A DNA stretch of 64,000 bases from Zygnema cylindricum (lineage: Eukaryota > Streptophyta > Zygnematophyceae > Zygnematales > Zygnemataceae), in contig JBBHKE010001856.1 in assembly GCA_037447655.1 (NCBI GenBank), forward strand, positions 631,384 through 695,383. Direction: 5' to 3'. Numbering within the stretch: the stretch's first letter is position 1; the number at the start of each line of letters is the position of its first letter. The translations under genes and the position numbers were made by a program. This document shows positions 33,509-44,070 of the stretch, in pieces. The notes beneath the pieces were generated by a model, which searched no databases, was not told where the DNA came from, and worked only from the letters and a program-made list of their open reading frames with translations.

Positions 33509-34278
33509 ACTTGATTTCATTCATCCGTGAGTCAACCCTTTTGATATTTCACTACAGTAAATTAAACGCTGTACACTTTCACAAATATCAAATCGACACC
33601 TAGCATTGTACTGAATAAGTATGCATGAAACATAATGTTCACGAAACTAAATATTCAAAATACCAACAATCCTTTGAATATTTAGCTGCGTGCACATGTA
33701 ATAGAATAAGCAGCGTGTAAGTGTCATATGTCACGTCTTCTTTCATTGCGCTGCTATGTTGCGTCCTACTTCGCGACGTGAACTTCTTCCGATGATTCCC
33801 CACTGCTTTCGCTGCTCTGCTATGTTGCGTCGCTGCTTCACGACGCGAACTTCTTCCGATGATTCGACACTGCTTTCAGTGCACTGCTATGCTTCGTCGC
33901 AGCTTCGCGACGCGAGTTGCTTCCAATGATTCACTACTGTTTTCGCTACGTTCTGCCATGTCTTCTGAAATTTTCCTTTTTGAACAAGCCATTGCTTTCT
34001 GCCACCTCTTTCGTCTCTAAAAATACATAAATAAAACTTTTTGTTTCTTTTCAACTAACTCAATAAGGAAGAACACCAAATCTAAAATCCTACCAAAAAT
34101 ATTGAATGTTAAAAGTAGCAGTCTTTATCAGACATGCTTGTAATATAAGTTTTTTCAAAATTAAGATTTCTCTAAATTCACGTTCTCCAAAAATGTCCTC
34201 CAAAAAAATCATTTCTCCTGCTCTCTTCTGTTGATCACTTTCTGAGCATGTTTTCTTCAGCCCTTGATCCTTTGAATA
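33509..34278. other. Element F untranslated 3' internal region
   Basis: About 770 bp between the polypurine tract and the last minus-strand open frame shows no domain. It contains three imperfect copies of a motif around GCTGCTATGTTGCGTC and CTTCTTCCGATGATTC (about 33750-33950), roughly 60-65 bp apart, which look like a decayed tandem repeat. Confidence 0.55.
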
Positions 34279-35983
34279 TTACATCTTTTTTTTTGTTTTC
34301 TTCATGATCTTTTGTCTTTTCTTAAAGTTTATATTTCTGTCACAATTTTCTACTCGTTTAATGTCAAAAATACTAATTTTTTGTTTTACCTTTATGTTTT
34401 TCTCCATAGATTTGCTTCTCCCATTAACTTCATTCATCTGAGAAATTTTGATTTTGATTCTTCTTCTTTTCAGCTGCACTCTTTTCTTCCTATTTTCCTT
34501 TCCTATATTTCTAACTTTTGCATTTCTATTACATTTTTTCACTCCCACATACTTCTTTTCTCACTCCAATTTTTTGAACAGTTTTTCTTTGTTCTTCTCC
34601 TAGTTCACCAATTTCCACATCCACCTTATTTCTAGTTTTCGCTTCTAAGTGGTCATCTCTTCTTTCAACTCCTTTTACTTCAGTTAACAAACTCTCTTGT
34701 AAGCAATTTTCACTCACCGATTTGTCATCTGATAAGGTCACAAAAATTGGGTCCTTCTCTCTTTTGTCCTTCACCACACTATCTTCGGTGACATAACTCC
34801 TTCCACCTGTTTCCACATTATACACCTCATTCCTAATTCCAATTTTCTTCATATCTTCGCAAGGTCCTTCTCTTAGAACTAGGTTTAATTTATTAGTCTT
34901 TATGTTTAAGTATTTTCCGGCTTCCACTTCCAATTGACCTTCACTTCCTCCATTTTTCCCTACTTCAATAAACTCTTCCTCCTGTAACTCGTTGTTACTC
35001 ACCAATCTGTCGTCGAGAAAAGGGATAGACACCAAATCCTTTTCTGTTACGTCTTTTTTCACTCCATTCCGAACAACATAGAAGATCGGTAAATAAATAA
35101 ATTCGTCAACACACGGTGTATGCCTTTTGTCATATGTTGAGTCTTGTCTCTCACTCACGAAAGCACTTGATACCCTTCTTGTTGGGGGTTGAACTAGGTT
35201 GTTGTCCCATCCATCTTTGAAATTCCATGTAACACATGCACTTTTATACGATGGATATACCTTGAAGGTATGTCCTAGGTATACCCTCAAGGTATGTCCT
35301 AAATCATTACAGTAAAAACAATTCTTAGGCCGATCTCCGAACTCACTATTACCTTTAATTTTTTGAAATTGAGACTTAGATTCCTTTATATTCCTTTCAC
35401 TTGATAAAACCCTTCTATTAGCCTTTTCATCTAGAACAACTCGACTAGCTATAGTTAAGCTCCAATCCTTTTTATTAATTAAAGTCAATCGATCTAGTAC
35501 ACTCTTATATTTTTTAGGTAGACTTCTCATTAACAAGATAGCTTGTTGAGCATCTGTAAATTTTCCTCCTGCCAAATCATTTTTAGCAAATAATACTTGT
35601 AAGTCAATACAGTGTTTCTCCATACTACCTCCTACATACTTGTGTTCAACTATTTTGGTAACACTACTAAGCCAATGATATAAAGACGTCTTTGCATACA
35701 TACATTCTAAGCACATCTATAATTCAGCTGCCCTTTTAAAAATTAGGTATGACATTACTAAATCCTCAGTCAAGGAGTTTTTGATAACTCTTAGACTCTC
35801 AAGATTTTTCCTTTTCCATCCATTTGATGTTTCGGCCAATGTACCGTCCACCACATCGATTAGCTCCATCATCTCGAAATAGCTCTCGAGCGGACACTTC
35901 CAGTAGCAATATTTTGATCCATCAAATATAGGTAGCCATGGGAGTGGGCCCATAACCTGTTGTCCATAGCCTATTTCAGCCAT
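34279..35983 (-). CDS. gag: Element F gag plus internally repeated accessory region, no pol
   Basis: The ATG at 35983 lies in the LTR and reads MAEIGYGQQVMGPLPWLPIF, crossing the primer site. A stop at 35719-35717 interrupts; the same frame then runs 395 residues to 34529. Gag features are EKHCIDLQVLFAKNDLAGGK, ILLMRSLPKKYKSVLDRLT and a defective zinc knuckle CFYCNDLGHTLRVY, whose last Cys is Tyr and whose tail is duplicated. Downstream, two segments of about 85 residues resemble each other (VSIPFLDDRLVSNNELQEE...KKIGIRNEVY and VTLSDDKSVSENCLQES...QKIGVRKEV). A Lys/Arg-rich frame follows to 34279. No protease, integrase or RT motif is present. Function of the repeated part is unknown; I recognise no family. 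Confidence 0.7.
35945..35957 (-). other. Primer-binding site of element F
   Basis: On the minus strand GGTTATGGGCCCA directly follows LTR terminus GGACAACA. All 13 bases match the complement of the initiator tRNA-Met anticodon arm, although the family differs from H. Confidence 0.82.
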
Positions 35984-36820
35984 GGATTACCCTCGAAAGC
36001 ACCACAGACTACCCCTCAAACAGCTATGTTTTAGACGGCACAGATTACTCCACAATAAATAAAATACCCTCAAATTGCACCAATAGGCAGTATACTATAG
36101 ACACTGTAAGCTCCCAAAGTAACAACCAAATCCACCTAGGAATCTAGAAGATATAAACTCGAGAGTTTCACAAAATTAGTTGACAACTTCACACACTAAT
36201 CACTTGGACCTCACACAGAATCTTAGAGAGATAACAAAATAGAATAGAACTACACACACATATAGATTCTATATCATAGAATAATTTCACAAAGTGTCAC
36301 ATGAAAGCACCAAACAGGGTGATCACACCAACTGGTCAAAGATGCACAAAACAGTCTGCCATTCCTTTGATAAACTTGACTGTGATGATGAGAATAACTA
36401 AGTCCTATAATTTATACACTCAGGCTCACTACTGATTGTACGGAGGCATACCATTCGTACACCAACTACCAGCTACCTCCATTAATGTTAGTATATCAGA
36501 ATACTTCTATATATTGTCAGAAACAGTACATATACAATAATAACTAATACACATAAAGACAAACCATTATTGTTTCAAATATTTAGAAGTACACACAATC
36601 TAACAAAATCGTAAGCTGAGTCACTTGGTGAAACAATGTGATGTCATCCAAATAAACCGTACCGTAATCGTGTCCTTTGAAATAAATCCGGCGTGTCACA
36701 TATAAATTACAAGTCATTTGCGATAAATGTCGCGTATTTTTTTAAAACATTTGGAATACTAATCGTCAGATCGCTTCCCGATCCGCCGTCAATTTCCTAG
36801 CGCATTCCGCGCTACTTAAT
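35958..36820 (-). repeat. Element F 5' LTR, truncated by element I
   Basis: TGTTGTCCATAGCC onward matches the left LTR and the solo LTR at 2942. It carries CTAAGTCCTATAATTTATA at 36398-36416, which on the minus strand is the TATA plus TAGGACTTAG module. The last ~150 bp expected, up to ACAACA, are missing where element I begins. Confidence 0.88.
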
Positions 36821-37830
36821 TGTAGAAATTAATCGTCTTTTAAAGTATTTTCTAGGTTTGAATAGAAATATAGAAAGAAGTCGAGGCAGTGTACCTCTAA
36901 CTAGCCATGGCTACCTAGGCTATCCAGAGGTTTACAGGATATAAATATTAGTTTATTTATAATTAAAGATATATTTACTAAAATACATATGCCACCTCCA
37001 GGATTTGAACCTATAACCTACCGTCCAGAAATCAGCCGGTAGCCAGTAGCTTTAAACCGTTAACTCTAAAGATAGAATTACGTACAATTTGGTTTGATAG
37101 ATAATTAAACATTTAAACGTAGAATAGTTCATTTAACTGAAATATTTTTACGGGGACATAGATCCAGTAATGTAAAAGTACGGATTATGGTACAGATAAG
37201 AAACTAATACCGCGCAGTTATTTCTTTAGGGAAACAAATACCGCGCATGTATTTATTACGGCTACGATTTAATGTGAATGTAATCCGACAACCGTAATTA
37301 ACGTCGAGATCGCGGAAGAAAATTTCGGCGGTTAGTTGTCATCGCCACATCGGATGACATGTGGCAAAATTACATAGGATCGTGGTATCTCCGGAGATTA
37401 GGGCACCGAATCCGAATATGACATGTGTTGACATTTAGGCCATGTCGTACAATATCCGTACATAAAGTACACCGGCAGCTAAACTTTTGTGTACGGAAGT
37501 GTAATCTGATTGGCTTTGTACATCAGTAGATAGAGTCTGTGAGAGAGATAGGATTTAGAAATATTAGGAGATAGGACCCTCTCTCCCAGAGAGCTTTTGT
37601 ACAAAAGGTCAACTTTGACCCTTCATAACTTACTGCTCATGGGAGCAAATTCAAAGATTCTTTTTGCTATCGACTCAAGGGAGTCTTCCATTCACAAGGG
37701 TGAAGTTGGTCAGAGTTTTTCTCTGCCAGGGTGGCAGTTGTTCTTGCTGAAACACAAAGAGGTCAGGGTTATCCTAGAGGCTTCTTGGAAGCTGTCCACT
37801 CTGAGGACTTATGAAGGTCTCAGAGTTTCA
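36821..37830 (+). repeat. Element I 5' LTR
   Basis: TGTAGAAATTAATCG to GGTCTCAGAGTTTCA, 1010 bp. It has the family landmarks CCTAGGCTATCC at 36917, GTACGG at 37177 and GATAGGATTTAGAAATATT at about 37548. The primer site GGTTATGGGCC (37831-37841) adjoins it. Confidence 0.9.
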
Positions 37831-39214
37831 GGTTATGGGCCAATCCTCTAGGGTAACTGTTTACTGATGAAGTTACCCGATGAGTTCGAGAACATACTCA
37901 ACCGTGTGGTGGACTTAGCGGACTCAAGGTTTATATGGAACATAGTGTTAGGGATGATTCTCGTTCGGGAGAATACGATTGAGATCTGTAGGGGAGGAAG
38001 GAGTAGCCAAACCTTGGCAACTTCAACCGATTGGAGGAACAAGGATTCCCAGAGACCGGTCGGAAGCTATGGGGGAAGGGAGCAGAAAAATCAGGCCGTT
38101 GAGTTTGGACCAAGGGCTCCTAAAGGTTTATGTCATTTTTGTAAGAAACCGGGACACTATATGGAAAAGTGCACTAAACTAATCGAGCTTCGGTTAAAGG
38201 AGGGGCAGACAGGTGGTTCCCCGAGAGGAAAGAAGAAGGCCATTCTGACACAGGTACATGAGGCAGAATCCGAGGACGAGGACGATGAGCTTCTTTTGGA
38301 TGAGGAGTTGGAGGCGAAAAACGAGGTCGAAATTCCACGAAGGCAGAAATGTGCTTACGGTGGATTGATAGGTGAAGCACGCTAGATTATAGATTCAGGT
38401 GCCTCCATGCACATGTGTAAGGATAGGCACCTCTTCTCTAAGATAAGAAAGATTCCCACCGTAGAGATAGAGTACGGGGATGGGAGGATAGTCACCACTA
38501 CTCTTGTAGGATCGGTAGATCTGAAAGTGTTAGTAGAAGGAAAGACATCCATAGTAACATTCTCCGATGTATTGTTTATTCCGGAGCTGAACAAAAACCT
38601 CATCTCTACATCTGTATTAGATGATAAGGGTTTTTTTACTAGCACTAGGGAAGGAGTCTTTACTACTAGTTTTGAAGAGGATGTCTATTTCATTGCTGAG
38701 AAAGGTAGCCATGGGATGTTTAGGCTGATTTTAATTAATGAAACGAAGAAACTTTATTATGCTGGTGTTCATGATATTATGATATGGCATAAGAGGCTTG
38801 GGCATGTAAATCTAGATAAGTTAAGAGAGATGAAAAAGATGGGAGTGGTGGAAGGGAGTAAGTTCAGTGAGAGTGATATTATAAGTGATTGTAGTGGATG
38901 TGCTCAAGGTAAACCACACAGATTACCCTTTCCTAAAACAACCACCTATAAGGGAGAAAAAATTATAGATCTAGTACACACAGATATTTGGGGACCGGCT
39001 AAAGTGCCCTCACCGAGGGGGAAGAGATTTATGATGATTATCATTGATGATTGGTCTCGGTATTCTCGAGTGTATTTTTTGAAAAACAAGTCCGAAGCTC
39101 AGGATTGTTTTAGACAATATAAAGCATGGAGCGAAAAACTCCATGAAACTCCAATCAAGAGAGTAAGGAGTGACAATGGTGGAGAGTATACTTCTAACCT
39201 GTTTGTGGATTTTC
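37811..39214 (+). pseudogene. gag-pol: Element I gag remnant, protease and partial integrase
   Basis: The gag start (ATG 37811, in the LTR) is followed after 14 codons by a deletion joining CTCTAGGGT to AACTGTTTACTG near 37855; element M has about 580 bp between these points. Gag resumes at MKLPDEFENILNRV, then a zinc knuckle (CHFCKKPGHYMEKC, about 38131-38172), an acidic stretch (38270-38310), and a Trp-to-stop TAG at 38383. Protease reads IDSGASMHMCKDR. Integrase has MIWHKRLGHVNLDKLREMKK, CSGCAQGKPHRLPFP, HTDIWGP and SDNGGEYTSN before the truncation at about 39214. From 38407 the frame is open and well conserved. Confidence 0.88.
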
Positions 39215-39220
39215 TCAACC

Positions 39221-39576
39221 CTCCTGAATAATGCTTGTGGTCCCAGGTGAATCCCGTCCGTTGGAACAAATTCAATTGACGATGGTGCTGTCAAACCATA
39301 CCATATATTTCTGGATTACCCGGTTCAGATTTCGTTCGTCAGATCGTGTAAATCTAATTGTCAACTGCGTGACGCGTGTGGTTGACTGTCGCCGCCACTC
39401 CGTAAAACCTGCATACGTTCTCTTACCAACACGTGTCCTTGTAAAAGTACAATATACTCTATTGTACTTTTGCTACTGTAACAGTAATTAAGGTATATAT
39501 TACAACAGACTACTTAGAAAATATTATAAAATATTTTAGCCCTATCTAGTGAAATATAGATTTCTAAATTACAACA
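39221..39576 (-). repeat. Element J 3' LTR, truncated
   Basis: GCTTGTGGTCCCAGGTGAAT to TTTCTAAATTACAACA matches 50514-50857 of the 5' LTR. The polypurine complement CTCCTCTAAATC follows at 39577. The outer ~660 bp are missing. Confidence 0.87.
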
Positions 39577-41067
39577 CTCCTCTAAATCTTTAGACTCAGT
39601 TACTCACTTAGTCTCGTTGCATCTCTACAAAACTGTAACTTAGGAGCACGAAGAGCTTTTGTTAACATGTTAGCCACCATCTTCTCGTCCGGTAAATAAC
39701 ACAATTTAACGACTTTTGGAAGTATTTTTTCTCTAACAAAGTGAAGTCTAACATCTATGTGTTTACTCTTAAAGTGATGGTTGGGGTTAGAGGCAATTCC
39801 AATGGTTGCTAGGTTGTCACACCAAATAGCCTAAGGACTAGTTTGCATATACCCAAGTTATTATAAAACGGAATTGACCCATAGGAGCTCTTTGAGGGTG
39901 GAAGCTGCTGCAAAATATTCTGACTCCATTGTGGATTGAGTTGTAACCTTCTGTAATTCGCTACACCACTAGCAAGTTCCATCTCTAATCTTCAAAACAA
40001 AGCCAATTGTAGATTTGGGGCTTGGCATGTCCCCATAGCTAGCATCGCTCCATGTTTGTTTTTTTTCCTCCCCTCCTCCAAGTACAAGCTTAAGATTTCG
40101 AGTACCTACAAGATATCTCACCACCCTCGTTGGTGCTTCATAGTTTGTCTTTTTAGGATTTTGCAAACTTCTACTTAAGACTCCCATAATTGCTGAAATG
40201 TCAGGTCTCATACGATTCATAAAATATATAAGACTTTCGACTACCTCTCTATATGGCTTTAAAGCCATAAACTCTTCCTCCCCTATCTATACACTCTCAC
40301 AAACCATTATGCCTGAGTCTGAATCAATTCCTTCCAGTTTGTGCTTGAATTCTATGGGAGTTAGAGATCCCTTAACATCTTTCATTTCTAATTTTTCCAG
40401 CATGTTACCTATTGCTTCTTTCTGAGTCAACATAATCAGTCATTTGTTTTTGTCTCTTTGTACCTATATTCCTAAGATATAGTTGGCCTCTCCGAGGTCC
40501 TTTTTCTTGAACCTAGACCTTAAAGCCGCTTTAATACGGTTTATTTAATTCATTGACTTGCTAAATAATAATTAGTAATCCACATATAGAGCAATGTATA
40601 GAATCCCATCCTCCTTTTGTAAGACATATACAGAAAGATGTGAGCTAATTCCCTCAAAACCTAGCCCAGTCAATAACTCATCTAACCTCAAATTCCAGTG
40701 ACGCGGGGCTTGTTTTAGTCCATACAAAGATTTCACCAATTTACACACTAATTCTTCCTTTCCTTTTTCAACACACATTTCGGGTTGTTTCATATAAATG
40801 GTTTTTTCTAACTCTCCGTGCAAAAGGCTATTTTAACATCCATTTGATGTATTTCCATATTCTCTAAAGCGCTAGACTTAGCAGAATTCTAACAGTGGGA
40901 AATCTGACAACTTGAGACAAGGTTTCATCAAAGTCAATACCTTCTTTTTTATTGCACCCTTTGGCCACTAGTCTGGCCTTATACCTTTGAATGGTGTTGT
41001 TTGGGTTCAGCTTCACCTTGAATACCCTTTTGCTGCCGATGGCTTTTTTGCCTGGTTGAAGATCCAC
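39577..41067 (-). pseudogene. pol: Element J reverse transcriptase and RNase H
   Basis: Next to the LTR the minus strand reads MVANMLTKAL and a KLQFCR end, then RNase H: GVLSRSLQNPKK, TRNLKLVLGGGEEK, WSDASYGDMPSPKSTIGFVL. The catalytic TMESEYF region (about 39930) and CDN are partly readable. RT includes LYIALYVDY (YVDD with the last Asp lost, about 40575), ELVCKLVKSLYGLKQAPRHW and KVKLNPNNTIQRYKARLVAK (41010-40950). Stops at 40555, 40860 and 41066 and frameshifts inactivate it. Its nearest relative in the window is element K. Confidence 0.86.
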
Positions 41068-42107
41068 CAGCTCCTATGTTTGTGCCTCTATAATAGTCTT
41101 CATTTTATCGTTTGCCGCTTCGATCCAGTGATTTCTCTCAGGTGATGAGAAGGCCTCCTTGATCGTTAGAGGCTCCTCTGTAGTTGCTGCATAGTGCTTC
41201 TGGATCTCTTTCACCGCGGAAATTTTGAGGCAAAAATCGTCGACAACCTTTATTTTTTTTGTTTTGTTTGAACCATAACTTGAGCTGGTACTGAGTGTGT
41301 AATAGTTCCTACCGCCCGAGGTGTAGCTTGTGGTGAAGCATTTTGTGAAAGCACCAGAGGAATTGAAGGAATAGGTGTCCCACTTGCCGGTGGAAAGTAG
41401 ACACGCTGCGTATGGTGAAAAAGACATATTTTTGCTTTTCTTTTGCCGGTTGATCTAGAACCTTAAAAAGGTCAACCGAATCCTGTTCATCCTTTATCTA
41501 GATATTCTTAGAGATAATCACTTTCTATTTTTTAAATAGATAAACTCTATATCCTTTCGCATTATCATCATACCCCACGAAAATCCCAAGTAGGCCTTCA
41601 GCCTCCATTTTCCATCTATCCTGTGAAATATCTAAGATAAAACACTTGTTGCCAAAGATCTTAAAGTGACTAACATCAGGTTTTTCTCTTGTCCAAAGCT
41701 CATAAGGTGTAGTGCTAACAAATCTAGAAGCAATTATATTTTTAATATAAACAGTACAGTTAAGTGTTTCAACCTAGAATTTCAAATCTAACCCTTTATC
41801 TGCAAGCATGGACCAAGCACTCCTTTTCACTGTCCCATTTAATCTTTGAGAAAAACCATTTTGTTCAGGTGTATATTGAATTGTAAGATTATGACTCATA
41901 CGTTCCTGAAAGAGAAATTCTTTGAATTCTTTTGATGTGTATTCTCCCTTGTTGTCCGATCTTAGAGCCAATATTGGAACTCCATGAAGCTTTTCCGCCC
42001 ACGCTTTTTAGTGTTTGAAGTGAGTAAACACTTCATTTTTTTGTTGCATGAAGTAAACTTTCATGTACCTCGAGTAGTCAAGGTAAATGTGACTATATAG
42101 TGGACGC
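41068..42107 (-). pseudogene. pol: Element J integrase C-terminal part and linker
   Basis: From 42107 leftward the minus strand reads DYSRYMKVYFMQQKNEVF, then KAWAEKLHGVPIL, SDNKGEYTSKEF (second catalytic Asp) and EQNGFSQRLNGTVKRS, where the catalytic Glu is Gln. ELWTREKPDVSHFKIFGNKC and a GYDDNAKGY-like block (about 41720-41540) form the C-terminal part. The linker has a long Ser/Tyr-rich frame (41427-41200) and ends EPLTIKEAFSSPERNHWIEA, the start of RT. The N-terminal half lies beyond element K at 48259-48480. Confidence 0.82.
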
Positions 42108-43105
42108 TGTTGTTTTTGAAAGCTTTGTCTTCAGTATATAGAGCAGTGAGGGAAGCCTAAGTACTTAGAATATTTTTGTGTAAATTGAAATGTAATACTT
42201 ACCTTAAATAGTGTGACAGTAGAATGTTTCTCAAAGAGTATTAGTACGGTCACATTTACACGCGTCAGTTTTTAGACAGTGCTGGAAATGCGGAATGGAC
42301 ATGGCCACATGTCATCTATCGGACGACTGAATTCGTCGGATCGGGCGGACGGAAATTAAACCGGACATCGGGGAACACTGATACCAGAAGACAAATATCA
42401 AACGTTGATTCGTATCAGATCAACGGCGAGAATTCTGAGGGGGACCACAAGATGACGAGGAGCTTCGTAAGCATCCCAGATATTCGTACAAGTTTACCAC
42501 AACAAGTTGGAAGTATTTGAGGTTGCTGACTAAGCAAGCAACATTATGTGTACGACATCAGATTGTAAATACCTGAAGAGATTGTTTTTGTAGCGTAGCA
42601 CTTTAGGAAATAGTGTTTCACTATTCACTTTTAGGCTAGTTGGATTTAGGTTTTTGGAATTACACTAGGGTACCTTGTCGTACTATCGTACAGTACTACT
42701 ATTCAGGGTACTGACATCTGATTGGCTAGTGGGGAGTAGATGCTCTCTCAGAGTATAAAGATTAGGACTTAGAAATATTTTTGTATCCAGTTTTGAGGAT
42801 AAGGAAACCAAAAGGCAGTTTTTGGGAAACTTGCAGGTCCTGTATCTTATGGTCTACTGGGTCAATTTGGCTGTAACTTTGGGAGTTAACAGTATGTATG
42901 TTGAGGTTCTTATGTGCTGAGTTTTGTGTTTATTAGATATGGGAGTCAGGATCTACAGTGTGGTAAAGTTCAGTAACATTGTTAAGTGTTAGACTGGTGA
43001 TTTACAGTGTTTTGTGAGGACTTCTTGAAAAGCTTCTGCTTAAGCTATGTCTACTTCTACCACTACTGCTGCAGCTCCACGTGCACCAGTTGTCATAGAA
43101 CAACA
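42108..43105 (+). repeat. Element K 5' LTR
   Basis: TGTTGTTTTTGAAAGC to CATAGAACAACA, with a TGTTGT/ACAACA terminal inverted repeat. It contains a GTAC cluster at about 42675-42710 and a TATA module at 42754-42772. The gag ATG (43047) lies inside. Confidence 0.95.
42754..42772 (+). promoter_or_regulatory. Candidate core promoter of element K
   Basis: TATAAAGATTAGGACTTAG. The TATA box and TAGGACTTAG box are joined in 19 bases; the same spacing occurs in F, J, the solo LTR at 2942 and K's 3' LTR (47908-47926). Transcription would start some 30 bases after the TATA box, giving an R region of roughly 300 bases. Confidence 0.6.
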
Positions 43106-44070
43106 GGTTATGGGCGTGTCTTCAAGAATTCCTATTTTTAACGGTCACAAGTATGCTTACTGGGCGGATATGGTTGAGTCACATTTTGAAAATGCAGGTC
43201 TGCTGGACATTCTGGATGGATCACTTGATGAAGCTAATCCAACATGGGCGAGGAAGAATTCACAGGCTGGAAATACTCTCAAACTCTGCCTTTCGGAAAA
43301 CATGTTCATGATAAGGATCAAAATGAAAAAGGCGATTGACATATGGAAGTCTCTCAAGACTTCTTATGAGAAAGCGAATGTTCAGGAAGAACTCCTGTTG
43401 GCTGGAAAAATATGGGACTACAAATACTCGGGGGGAATAATGGCCGAGTATACCGACAATTTCAGAGCTCTCATTGATGCTCATGCTTGTGCTGGAGGAT
43501 CTTTTCCTGAGTTCCAGCAAGCTGCACTGATAATTAGAGGTCTTCCTAGTAGCATGAAAGATGCATCTGCTGAATTGAAAAAGAATGATAAGTCTAGCTG
43601 GACTCTTCAATTAGCTATTAATATTATACTTGAAGAAGAGTCTACGTCGTAAATGCTTAGTGGTGAAAAGGGCGTAGAAGCATTCAACACTGACTTCGAC
43701 AGGAAAGGACAGTTTAACCAGGGAAGAAATCAATTTAATCAACAAAGGAATCAGTTTAATCAAAATCAGGGTCAGTTTAAACAGTTTAATCAAGGTAAGA
43801 ATAGACAGTCTTTCACTGCGTGTTTTTACTGTTCAGAAAGAGGTCATGGTTATAGGTACTGTCCTAAACTCAAGAAGGCAAATGAGACAGGATTATATAG
43901 GCCAGGATGGCAACAAAACAATTTTAACCAAAGCTTTTCCGGTCAGCAGTTACAGAACAACTCCTTATTTTCATCATCTGTCACTGAGGAGGATGAGTCC
44001 TTGAGCTTCATTGAGCAGGAAGATTCGGAGCTGTTTGCAATGGCGGCGGCAATGGAAGGCTCCAAGGACA
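43047..44070 (+). pseudogene. gag: Element K gag
   Basis: The start ATG at 43047 lies 59 bases before the LTR end, and the frame crosses the LTR and primer site (VIEQQVMGVSSRIPIFNG). The 201-residue N-terminal part holds the gag core (AYWADMVESHFENAGLLDIL, LAGKIWDYKYSGG, ALIIRGLPSSM). A TAA at 43650-43652 interrupts. The same frame continues with an Asn/Gln-rich stretch (FNQGRNQFNQQRNQFNQ; residues 17-55 of the next segment) and a zinc knuckle CFYCSERGHGYRYC at about 43821-43862. One stop apart, gag looks complete. It would form particles and bind the RNA. Confidence 0.88.
43106..43115 (+). other. Primer-binding site of element K
   Basis: GGTTATGGGC follows the LTR terminus ACAACA. Ten bases match the complement of the initiator tRNA-Met anticodon arm; the next bases (GTG) do not. 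It is shorter than in families 1 and 2. Confidence 0.7.

Larger units (their letters stand above)
14085..36820 (-). mobile_element. Element F: gag-only family 2 retroelement, left LTR split by the E/G composite
   Basis: The left LTR (14085-14626 continued at 33030-33497) becomes contiguous when the composite at 14627-33029 is removed; the joined sequence matches the right LTR (35958-36820) across the junction. The internal region is only 33498-35957, about 2.46 kb, with polypurine tract, gag and primer site but no protease, integrase or RT. It therefore looks non-autonomous. The right LTR is cut at 36820 by element I. Confidence 0.85.
36821..39214 (+). mobile_element. Element I: 5' half of a family 1 copia element
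   Basis: A 5' LTR (36821-37830), shortened primer site, deleted gag, protease and half of integrase are present. It is cut inside integrase at about 39214, where element J's LTR sequence begins. No RT, RNase H or 3' LTR remains. The 5-bp left flank is TTAAT; its partner is lost. Confidence 0.85.

Noticed and set aside
34279-34548. Lys/Arg-rich frame of element F as an envelope-like gene
   Set aside because: There is no signal peptide, transmembrane segment or cysteine pattern; it is reported only as a basic extension of the gag region.
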